Below are positions 57,371-64,000 of a DNA stretch of 64,000 nucleotides, piece after piece. Where the stretch lies: positions 124,001-188,000 of the forward strand of contig JAEKKJ010000012.1 of NCBI GenBank assembly GCA_019510435.1, read 5' to 3'. Made by a program: the position numbers and the translations under genes. The stretch's first letter is position 1; every line of letters begins with the position of its first letter. The notes beneath the pieces were generated by a model. The model saw nothing but the letters and a program-made list of their open reading frames with translations, was not told where the DNA came from and did no database searches. This stretch comes from Caulobacterales bacterium (lineage in GTDB: Bacteria > Pseudomonadota > Alphaproteobacteria > Caulobacterales > Caulobacteraceae).

Positions 57371-58159
57371 ATGTCTGAGAGCGCGCGGCAACGATCCAAG
57401 CTGAACGTCGGCGCCCAGGTGCGGGTCCCGAAGACCGCGGAGCTCGTGGCCCGGCGTGTGCGCCGCGCGATCGTCACCGGGGAGCTGCAGACCGGCGACA
57501 GCCTGCCGTCCGAAGCCCAGCTGATCGAGGACTTCCAGGTCTCGCGCCCGACGATCCGGGAGGCGATCCGGATCCTGGAGTCGGAAGGCCTGATCAGCGT
57601 ATCCCGCGGCGCGCGCGGCGGCGCCCGGGTGGCCCAGCCCGATTCCGATATGGTGGCCCGGGCGGCGGGCGTGGCCCTGCAGACCCGCGGGGCGACCATC
57701 CAGGACGTCTATGAGGCGCGGATGATGATCGAGCCGCCGGCGGCGCGCCTGGCGGCGGAGCGGCGGCCGGCCCAGGCGGCGGCCGTGCTGCGCGCCCACA
57801 TGGACCGCGAGTTCGAACTGGTGGACGACGGCGTCGCCATCACCCAGGCCATCGCCGACTTCCACCGCATGCTGATGGAAGAGTGCGGCAACGTCTCGCT
57901 GGGCATCCTGGCCCTGGGGCTGAAGGGCGTGTTCGAGCGGGCGTTGCAGACCTCGCAGAGCATGCGCTCGCCGGTCAGCCTGCCGGAGCGCCAGCGGCAG
58001 CTGCGGTTCGGTCTGAAGTCGCACCGCAAGCTGGTGGACCTGATCGAAGCCGGCGATGGCCCCGGCGCGCAGGCGCACTGGCAGCTCCACATGGAGAACG
58101 CCGGGCGCGTGTGGCTGAGCGACCTCGGCCCGCGCAGCGTGATCGAGATCCTCGAGTAG
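57371..58159 (+). CDS. GntR-family regulator with FCD domain (FadR subfamily)
   Basis: A 262-residue repressor-type regulator. Residues about 20-85 form the winged helix (AELVARRVRRAIVTGELQTG, LPSEAQLIEDFQVSRPTIRE, ESEGLISVSRGARGG); residues about 105-235 form the all-helical FCD ligand domain with DFHRMLMEECGN, SHRKLVDLIEAGD and AQAHWQLHMEN supplying the metal-binding Asp/His set. Family ligands are organic acids or acyl-CoAs. It ends the hydratase/dehydrogenase operon, has a palindrome before its start and is the best candidate for the regulator of the island. Confidence 0.93.
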   Translation: MSESARQRSKLNVGAQVRVPKTAELVARRVRRAIVTGELQTGDSLPSEAQLIEDFQVSRPTIREAIRILESEGLISVSRGARGGARVAQPDSDMVARAAGVALQTRGATIQDVYEARMMIEPPAARLAAERRPAQAAAVLRAHMDREFELVDDGVAITQAIADFHRMLMEECGNVSLGILALGLKGVFERALQTSQSMRSPVSLPERQRQLRFGLKSHRKLVDLIEAGDGPGAQAHWQLHMENAGRVWLSDLGPRSVIEILE

Positions 58160-58175
58160 GCGCGCTCAGGCGCCA

Positions 58176-58982
58176 TCAGGCGCCGACGAAGGGGACCTTC
58201 TCCTTCGAGCCGAAGGCGCGCACGGCAGCGGCGTTGTCCTGGGTGCGCGAGGTCTTGCGCACGGCGCGGGCCTCGGCCTCGAGATGGGCGTCGAAGCCGT
58301 TGACCGCGCCCTGCTGGAAGAGGCTGCGCATCTGGCCCAGCGCGATGGTCGGGCCGGCGGCGAAGTCCTGGGCGACCTTGCGCGCCGCCTCCGCGAAGTC
58401 GGCCGCCAGGGCGACCTCGTTGATCATGCCCCAGGCCAGGGCGTCGGGGGCGGGCAGCCGCTCGGCGCGCATCACCAGCTGGCGGGCCCGCGCCGGGCCG
58501 ATGGCGCGGGGGAGCAGCCAGGTCAGGCCGCTGTCGGGGCTGGACGCCAGGTTGCGGAACGGCACCAGGAAATAGGCCGTGTCGGCGGCGATCACATAGT
58601 CGGCGAGCAGGGTCATCGCCAGGCCGATGCCGACGCAGGGGCCGTTGACCGCGGCGATCACCGGGACCTCCACGTCGCGCAGGCGGCGGATCATCGGATG
58701 GAACACGCTTTCGACGGCGTTGCCGGCGCTGCTGGCCTTGCCACCGGCCGCCTCGGTCCTCCGGCGCATCATGTTGGCGCCGGCGCAGAAGGCGCGGCCA
58801 TCGCCCGTCAGCATCAGCGCACGCACGCCGCGACGGGGCTTGGCCACCTCCAGCAGCGCCGCCTGGATGGCGTCCACCATCTCCATGGAGAGGGCGTTCA
58901 GGCGCTCCGGATCGGCCAGCACCAGCGTGGCCAGGGCGCCATCCAGCTCCAGGCGCAGGTTGTCGAACTCCAGAACTTCCAT
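58176..58982 (-). CDS. Enoyl-CoA hydratase/isomerase
   Basis: A 268-residue crotonase. LVLADPERLNALSMEMVDA, GDGRAFCAGANMMRRR (oxyanion region 1) and VNGPCVGIGLAMTLLADYVIAA (region 2) are typical; the acid at the PFRNLASSPDSGLTWLLPR position is Asp, as in several enoyl-CoA isomerases rather than hydratases. GGGAGG precedes the ATG at 58982. It is convergent with the GntR gene and divergent from the TonB receptor across a 177-base AT-rich region with the recurrent motif. Confidence 0.92.
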   Translation of the reverse strand: MEVLEFDNLRLELDGALATLVLADPERLNALSMEMVDAIQAALLEVAKPRRGVRALMLTGDGRAFCAGANMMRRRTEAAGGKASSAGNAVESVFHPMIRRLRDVEVPVIAAVNGPCVGIGLAMTLLADYVIAADTAYFLVPFRNLASSPDSGLTWLLPRAIGPARARQLVMRAERLPAPDALAWGMINEVALAADFAEAARKVAQDFAAGPTIALGQMRSLFQQGAVNGFDAHLEAEARAVRKTSRTQDNAAAVRAFGSKEKVPFVGA

Positions 58983-59018
58983 GTCCAAGCCTCCCGGCGC
59001 GCGGACCGAACCGCGGCA

Positions 59019-59044
59019 ATTATATCTCTAGCGAAGTTAGATAT
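59019..59044. promoter_or_regulatory. Recurrent AT-rich motif with inverted arms, between hydratase and TonB genes
   Basis: ATATCT (59022-59027) and AGATAT (59039-59044) flank CTCTAGCGAAGTT. The CTAGCGAA block is shared with the copy at 42409-42431. A second small palindrome, AGTTAAATAACT, lies at 59133-59144 right before the TonB receptor start region. Confidence 0.5.
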
Positions 59045-59159
59045 TTTGGACGACCGACACAAGGGCGCGTGGACGCCGGGAACCGCTTGCATTGACGCTC
59101 GAGGCGAGTCCAAATAGATAGACAAGTAAGAATAGTTAAATAACTCGGGGAGGCTGATC

Positions 59160-61358
59160 ATGGCGCCACTGCGCGCGGCTCTTTTGCTTGCGGTTTCGGC
59201 CTTGGCGCTCGCGCCGGAGAGGGGGCGAGCCGCGGCGGCGACGCCGGCCCCTGTGGACGTCGGCGAGGTGGTGGTCACCGCCCAGCGGCGGGAAGAACGG
59301 CTGATCGACGTACCGATCGCCATCACCGCGGCGACCCGGGCGGAACTGGAGGCTCAGGGCGTCCAGAACACCCGCGACCTGACCAACATGACACCGGGGC
59401 TGAACGCCGCCACCCAGGGCTTCGCCTTCCAGCCCTCGATCCGCGGCATCGGCACCACTTCGACGGCCCTGGGCGACGAGACCAACGTCGCCCTCTACGT
59501 CGACAACGTCTACATGCCCTTCCAGGCGGGCAACGCCTTCGCGCTCAAGAACATCGAGCGGATCGAGGTGCTGAAGGGGCCGCAAGGCACGCTGTTCGGC
59601 CGCAACGCCACCGGCGGCGCGATCCGTGTCGTGACCGCCGACCCGGCCTTCGACCCGGGGTTCGAGGCCTCCGCCAACTACGGCTTCAAGCTGCACAGCA
59701 GGGAACTGAACGCCTACGCCACCGGACCCCTGGCCAAGGGCCTGGCGGTGGGGCTGTCCGCCTATGCCTATGACGACGACGGGTACGTCCACAACCTGGC
59801 GCCCCAGGGCGGCAAGGTGGCCGACACGCACCAGGTGACGCTGCGCGGCAAGCTGCTGGCCACGCCCACCGACAAGCTGCGGATCGTGCTGGAGGGCGAC
59901 TACACCAACAGCGTCAACTCGACCGGGTTCTCCACGACGATCCAGCAGGGCGTCAGCGGCTCCAAGACGGTGGCGGGCGCCATCACCCCACCCGACAAGA
60001 GCATCGATCCCTACACCGTGGCCCTGACCTTCGATCCCTATGTGAAGGGCCTGAGCTCGGGCGGCTACCTGCAGGTCCGCTACGACCTTCCCGGCCACAC
60101 CCTGACCTCGGTCTCCGCTTACCGGAGCTTCCGGCTGAAGGCGTTCCTGGATTCGGACCGCACCAACCTGGACCTGACCGAGTTCCACATCTTCCAGAAC
60201 ACCAAGGTCAAGAGCCAGGAGTTCGACCTGGCGTCCCATTTCACCGGGCCGCTGAACTATGTGGCTGGCCTCTACCTGTTCGACAGCAAGGCGCGCGCCC
60301 CGGCGACGCTGAACTATTCGGCCCCGATCGTCACGATCGGCGGGGTGCGTCGCCAGAACGGGCCGCTGGTCAACAACGCCAACACCCAGGGCGCGGTGGA
60401 TACCCGCTCGTGGGCCGGGTTCGGCGAGGCCACCTGGGCGGTGACCGACGCGCTGAGCGTGATCGGCGGCTACCGCTACACCTGGGAGAAGAAGGACGCC
60501 CTGGCCCGCAACGCCCTCAGCGGCGTGCAATTCACCGGGACGGACAAGTGGACGAACTCCAGCGTCCGCCTCACCGCCCGCTACCGCCTGGACGAGCGGT
60601 CCAACGTCTATGTGACCTATTCGACCGGCTTCAAGAGCGGGGCCTTCAACACCTCGGCGGTGAGCAATCCGCTGCAGGAGGTGCAGCCTGAGGAGGTGAA
60701 GGCCTGGGAGGCGGGGCTGAAGTCGCGGGTGGGGCCGTTCACGATCCTCGCCTCGGCCTTCGACTACCGGTACGACAACATCCAGCTTCAGGTGAACAAC
60801 ATCCTGAACCCGGTGGCGGGGACGACGATCCTGCAGAACGCCGCCACGGCGCGGATCCGCGGCGCGGACCTGCAGGTGGGGGCGCGGCTCAGCGACGACT
60901 TCTCGGCCCAGCTGGGGGTCTCCTGGCTGCCGACCGCGAAGTACACCTCCTTCGCCGGCGGCCTGACCTTCATCCCCAACGCTGGCGGCGTGGGCGCGAC
61001 GCCGGTGTCGGTGGACCTCTCGGGCACGCGGATGATCCGCACGCCGAAGCTGACCGCCGACCTCAGCGGGACCTATACGCACGAGGTCGCGGGCGGGAAG
61101 CTGAAGGCCTCGGCGGCCTACTTCTGGAGCGAGCCCTTCATCTGGATCCCGGGCGGGGCGGTGCGCCAGAGCGGCTATGCGACGGTGAACGCCCGGGTCG
61201 GCTGGACGACGCCGGACCAGCGCTTCACGTTCAGCGTCTGGGGGCGCAACCTCACCGACAAGGTCTACTGGCTGCAGGCCGGCGCCAACAGCGGCGGCTT
61301 CTCCGGCTCCTACGCCCAGCCGCGTGAGATCGGCGTGGGCGTGGACGTCGGCTTCTAG
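59160..61358 (+). CDS. TonB-dependent outer-membrane receptor
   Basis: A 732-residue receptor with a signal peptide (ALLLAVSALALAPERGRAAAA). The TonB box region GEVVVTAQRREERLIDVPIA opens a plug domain (to about 190: IRGIGT, VYMPFQAG, RIEVLKGPQGTLFGRNATGGAI), and the rest is a 22-strand barrel ending in aromatic VGVDVGF. This sphingomonad-type architecture imports hydrophobic catabolic substrates or siderophores; the catabolic context favours the former. It leads a likely operon with an MFS carrier and the double-hotdog gene. Confidence 0.95.
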   Translation: MAPLRAALLLAVSALALAPERGRAAAATPAPVDVGEVVVTAQRREERLIDVPIAITAATRAELEAQGVQNTRDLTNMTPGLNAATQGFAFQPSIRGIGTTSTALGDETNVALYVDNVYMPFQAGNAFALKNIERIEVLKGPQGTLFGRNATGGAIRVVTADPAFDPGFEASANYGFKLHSRELNAYATGPLAKGLAVGLSAYAYDDDGYVHNLAPQGGKVADTHQVTLRGKLLATPTDKLRIVLEGDYTNSVNSTGFSTTIQQGVSGSKTVAGAITPPDKSIDPYTVALTFDPYVKGLSSGGYLQVRYDLPGHTLTSVSAYRSFRLKAFLDSDRTNLDLTEFHIFQNTKVKSQEFDLASHFTGPLNYVAGLYLFDSKARAPATLNYSAPIVTIGGVRRQNGPLVNNANTQGAVDTRSWAGFGEATWAVTDALSVIGGYRYTWEKKDALARNALSGVQFTGTDKWTNSSVRLTARYRLDERSNVYVTYSTGFKSGAFNTSAVSNPLQEVQPEEVKAWEAGLKSRVGPFTILASAFDYRYDNIQLQVNNILNPVAGTTILQNAATARIRGADLQVGARLSDDFSAQLGVSWLPTAKYTSFAGGLTFIPNAGGVGATPVSVDLSGTRMIRTPKLTADLSGTYTHEVAGGKLKASAAYFWSEPFIWIPGGAVRQSGYATVNARVGWTTPDQRFTFSVWGRNLTDKVYWLQAGANSGGFSGSYAQPREIGVGVDVGF

Positions 61359-61363
61359 CCGGG

Positions 61364-62701
61364 ATGGCGTCGCCCGACGTTCCAGCGCAGCCCGAGCGGT
61401 CCGACGGATCGCCCGGGACCGCCTGGCTCATCGGCCTGCTGTTCGCGGTCAATGCGCTGAACCTGCTGGACCGCCAGTTGCCGGGCATCCTGGCCCAGTC
61501 GATCAAGGCCGACCTGCACCTCAGCGACACCCAGCTGGGGCTGATGGGCGGGGTCGCCTTCGCGGTGGTCTATGCGGGGCTCGGCCTGCCCCTGGCGCGG
61601 CTGGCGGACCGGTGGTCGGCCAAGTGGGTGCTGGCCGGGGCGCTGGCGGCCTGGAGCGTGCTCACCGCGGCGGGCGCCTTCGCCCAGAGCTTCCTGCAGC
61701 TGGCCGTGGCGCGGGTCGGCGTCGCGGCAGGGGAGGCGGGCTGCACGCCGGCCGCCCACGCCATGATCAGCGCCCGGGTGGCGCCGCATCGGCGCGCCTC
61801 GGCCATCGCCGTCTACTCCCTGGGCGTGCCGGCCGGGGCCATGTGCGGCCTGGTGCTGGGCGGCTGGCTCAACGACCTGCACGACTGGCGATTCGCCATG
61901 CTGGCCATGGGCGCGCCGGGCCTGGCCGTGGCGCTGCTGTTCGCCCTCACCGTGCCCAGGGACGGTGTGGCCGCCCCGCCGGCGGCGGCGACGACAGGCG
62001 GGCTGCTGGACGCGGCGCGCACCCTGCTTTCCCTGCGCAGCTACCGGCACATGTTCTTCGCCGTGACGATCTTCGGGGTCGGGGTCTATGCGAACTTCCA
62101 GTTCTACCCGGCCTTCCTGATCCGGGTTCATGGCCTCAGCGCCGGCCAGGCGGGGCTGGTCCTGGGGCTAATGACCGGCCTGATCGGCGGGCTCGGGACC
62201 TTCGCCGGCGGCTGGGTCGGAGACCGGGTTGCGCGGGTCTCAGCAGGCCGCATGCTTGTGCTGCCGGCGGCCGGCTTCCTGTTAGCCGCGCCTTGCCTGC
62301 TGGCCGGCTTGCTGGCGCCGGACCTGCGGGTGGCGGTGGCGTTCCTCTGCCTGCCCCAGGCGGCGCACGTCATGTACCAGGCGCCCGTGTACGGCACGGC
62401 CCAGCGGCTGGCGCCGCCGGGCCTGAAGGCGATGGCCACGGCCGTGCTGCTGTTCGGCCTCAGCCTGGTGGGCGCCTCGGTGGGACCCTTCGTCGCGGGG
62501 CTGGCCAGCGATCTGCTGCAGCCGCGCTTTGGCGCCGGCGCCCTGCGCTACGCCCTGTGCCTGACCGCGTTCACCGATGTCTGGGCCGCCGCCCATCTGC
62601 TGCTCGCCGCCCGCGCCCTGCCGGCCGACCTGGCCCGCTTCGAGGCGCCGGATTCAAACGCGCGCTTGCCATCACCGCGGGTCGGAATATTATCTAACTA
62701 A
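61364..62701 (+). CDS. MFS transporter (spinster-like)
   Basis: A 445-residue inner-membrane carrier with 12 predicted helices. NALNLLDRQLPGILAQSIKADLHLSDTQLGLMGGVAF is the N-terminal spinster-like signature, and GVAAGEAGCTPAAHAMISARV is the helix 4-5 motif. It begins five bases after the TonB receptor, so outer- and inner-membrane uptake are coupled in one transcript. It is a paralogue of the carrier at 38894-40228. Its stop codon lies inside the recurrent palindrome. Confidence 0.92.
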   Translation: MASPDVPAQPERSDGSPGTAWLIGLLFAVNALNLLDRQLPGILAQSIKADLHLSDTQLGLMGGVAFAVVYAGLGLPLARLADRWSAKWVLAGALAAWSVLTAAGAFAQSFLQLAVARVGVAAGEAGCTPAAHAMISARVAPHRRASAIAVYSLGVPAGAMCGLVLGGWLNDLHDWRFAMLAMGAPGLAVALLFALTVPRDGVAAPPAAATTGGLLDAARTLLSLRSYRHMFFAVTIFGVGVYANFQFYPAFLIRVHGLSAGQAGLVLGLMTGLIGGLGTFAGGWVGDRVARVSAGRMLVLPAAGFLLAAPCLLAGLLAPDLRVAVAFLCLPQAAHVMYQAPVYGTAQRLAPPGLKAMATAVLLFGLSLVGASVGPFVAGLASDLLQPRFGAGALRYALCLTAFTDVWAAAHLLLAARALPADLARFEAPDSNARLPSPRVGILSN

Positions 62702-62713
62702 GTTAGCGGAATA
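62691..62713 (+). promoter_or_regulatory. Recurrent AT-rich motif, copy ahead of the hotdog gene
   Basis: CTAACTAAGTTAG (62694-62706) is a 13-base palindrome with five-base arms, continued by CGGAATAA. It overlaps the MFS stop codon and ends 15 bases before the next start. It is the clearest copy of the motif. Confidence 0.5.
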
Positions 62714-62727
62714 AACGGGAGGAAGCG

Positions 62728-64000
62728 ATGTCAGAGCAAGCCGTCGCGGAAGGCGTCAAACAGGACTGGGAAAAGGCGACCGCCTACTCCCTCACCGACG
62801 ACGATATCGAGCGGGCGCGGCTGTTGCTGGGCGCGGACCTGGCCTCGCGGGAGCGCGAGTACATCCAGACCGCGACCACGGACAACATCCGCAACTTCGC
62901 GGTCGGCTGCGGCAACGACAACCCGCTGCACTGCGACCCGGAGTACGGCGAGACCACGCGTTGGGGTTCGGTCATCGCGCCGACCATGATGGCGGGGGTC
63001 ATCAACAAGCCGCTGCTGGGCGATCCGATGGATCCCGAGCTGAAGGCCAGGACCAAGAGCCTGTTCCGCGGCATCCACGTCTTCGTCTCGGGCGGCGAGT
63101 GGACCTTCTACCGGCCGATCTTCCCGGGCGACACGATCTACAGCTTCAAGGGCGAAGAGACGCTGGACGTGAACCCGTCGGAGTTCGCCGGGCGCAATGT
63201 TGTCCAGGTGCGCCGCGACGTGAAGTTCAACCAGCGCGGCGAGGTGGTGGGGGTCTACCGCATCCTGCGCATCCTGACCGAGCGCAAGACGGCTGCGAAG
63301 ACCGGCAAGTACGCCAAGATCGAGCCGCAGACCTACACCGACGAGGACATCGCCAAGATCGACGAGATCTACGCGGCCGAACAGGTGCGGGGCGCGGAGC
63401 TGCGCTACTGGGAGGACGTCCAGGTGGGCGACTCCCTGGGCAAGATGGCCAAGGGTCCGCTGACGGTGACGGACGTGGTCTGTTTCCACGCCGGCGGCTA
63501 CGGCTTCGTGCCCTATGCGCCGACGGTGGGGCGGCTGGCCCACAAGAACCGCCAGCGGATCGCGCCCTTCTACGTGAAGAACGAATACGGCGTGCCCGAT
63601 GTGGCCCAGCGCCTGCACTGGGATCCGGCGTGGGCCCAGGCGATCGGCAACCCCATGGCCTACGACTACGGGGTGATGCGCGAGAACTACGTTTACCACT
63701 ACCTCACCGACTGGTGCGGCGACGACGGCTGGGTGGTTCGCCAGAACGACCAGATCCGCAAGTTCAACTACATGGGCGACACCCAGGTGATCACCGGCGA
63801 GGTGGTGGCCAAGCGCGAGGAGGGCGGCCGCTTCCTGGTGGACGTCATGGTCGCCATGACCAACCAGCGCGGCGAGCAGACGGTGAAGGCCGACGCCACC
63901 ATCGCCCTGCCCAGCCGCACCGCGCCGGCGCTGCTGCCCGAGGTGCCGTCGGACCTGCAGGCCCGCGTGACGCAGATGTGGAAGCGCCACGGCGAGCTGC
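62728..64000 (+). CDS. MaoC/FAS1-like double-hotdog acyl-dehydratase (3' end outside window)
   Basis: The first 424 residues of a large hotdog-domain protein; the frame is still open at the window end. The N-terminal half (about 55-210) has AVGCGNDNPLHCDPEYGE, the FAS1-like dehydratase motif with the Asp/His-type active-site residues, then PTMMAGVIN and EWTFYRPIFPGDTI. The second half (about 225 on) has RYWEDVQVGDSLGKMAKGPLTVTDVVCFHAGG, a MaoC-like start. It should hydrate an enoyl-CoA in the cytosol. GGGAGGA precedes the ATG. Confidence 0.9.
   Translation, partial: MSEQAVAEGVKQDWEKATAYSLTDDDIERARLLLGADLASREREYIQTATTDNIRNFAVGCGNDNPLHCDPEYGETTRWGSVIAPTMMAGVINKPLLGDPMDPELKARTKSLFRGIHVFVSGGEWTFYRPIFPGDTIYSFKGEETLDVNPSEFAGRNVVQVRRDVKFNQRGEVVGVYRILRILTERKTAAKTGKYAKIEPQTYTDEDIAKIDEIYAAEQVRGAELRYWEDVQVGDSLGKMAKGPLTVTDVVCFHAGGYGFVPYAPTVGRLAHKNRQRIAPFYVKNEYGVPDVAQRLHWDPAWAQAIGNPMAYDYGVMRENYVYHYLTDWCGDDGWVVRQNDQIRKFNYMGDTQVITGEVVAKREEGGRFLVDVMVAMTNQRGEQTVKADATIALPSRTAPALLPEVPSDLQARVTQMWKRHGEL

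Overview
The window is a 64 kb piece of a visibly GC-rich bacterial chromosome with strong G/C third positions, so most antisense frames are open but meaningless. A cobS gene and a divergent dnaJ-like/bolA pair, a UrcA-family secreted protein, TonB-dependent uptake, spinster-type MFS carriers and an E1/E2 2-oxoacid dehydrogenase set suggest an alphaproteobacterium. Caulobacterales (Phenylobacterium/Caulobacter-like) is the best guess; this is inference, as no rRNA or tRNA gene is present. I saw no prophage, insertion sequence, CRISPR array or plasmid function.

Region 1-13.6 kb is mixed metabolism. It holds a 5'-cut PQQ dehydrogenase, an HxlR regulator, a small secreted protein with an ABM-domain protein, cobS, a TauD-type dioxygenase, an MHS-type MFS carrier, an aminotransferase, an amidohydrolase, an aldo/keto reductase, a frameshifted acyl-CoA synthetase, a second PQQ dehydrogenase and a DnaJ-like protein. 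Region 13.6-26.9 kb holds bolA, a three-subunit molybdenum hydroxylase of the PaoABC (YagTSR) type, an arsR/AHSA1/GST operon, a single-domain response regulator, UrcA, pirin, a cyclophilin, a dicarboxylate/cation symporter, a thioesterase and another aminotransferase. Region 26.9-33.8 kb, all on the minus strand, holds E2 core, E1 alpha, E1 beta and a free lipoyl domain, then a fused hydantoinase A/B (5-oxoprolinase-like) gene that carries a palindromic repeat read in frame.

Region 33.8-64 kb is the most interesting. It is a dense catabolic island built from short, often divergent operons. An esterase/beta-lactamase-fold hydrolase, a cytochrome P450, a 54-residue rubredoxin, a crotonase with all four remembered catalytic residues of 6-oxocamphor hydrolase at identical positions, and a GMC oxidoreductase form one operon. 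Nearby lie a second P450 clearly related to P450cam (CYP101) with an SDR, several more SDRs, an alpha/beta hydrolase, a carboxymuconolactone decarboxylase-like protein, a phytanoyl-CoA-type dioxygenase, an MDR reductase, an acyl-CoA synthetase, two pairs of acyl-CoA dehydrogenases, two further enoyl-CoA hydratases, a GntR/FCD regulator, an AraC regulator, a TonB receptor, two MFS carriers and a double-hotdog dehydratase cut by the window end.

The parts suggest a pathway: TonB/MFS uptake of a hydrophobic cyclic compound, P450 hydroxylation, oxidation to a cyclic beta-diketone, hydrolytic C-C cleavage by the oxocamphor-hydrolase-like enzyme, CoA activation and beta-oxidation. A terpenoid or norisoprenoid substrate is the leading guess; a steroid is the main alternative. 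An AT-rich, partly palindromic motif recurs in most promoter gaps of this island and was not noticed before 33 kb, so the island may be one regulon.
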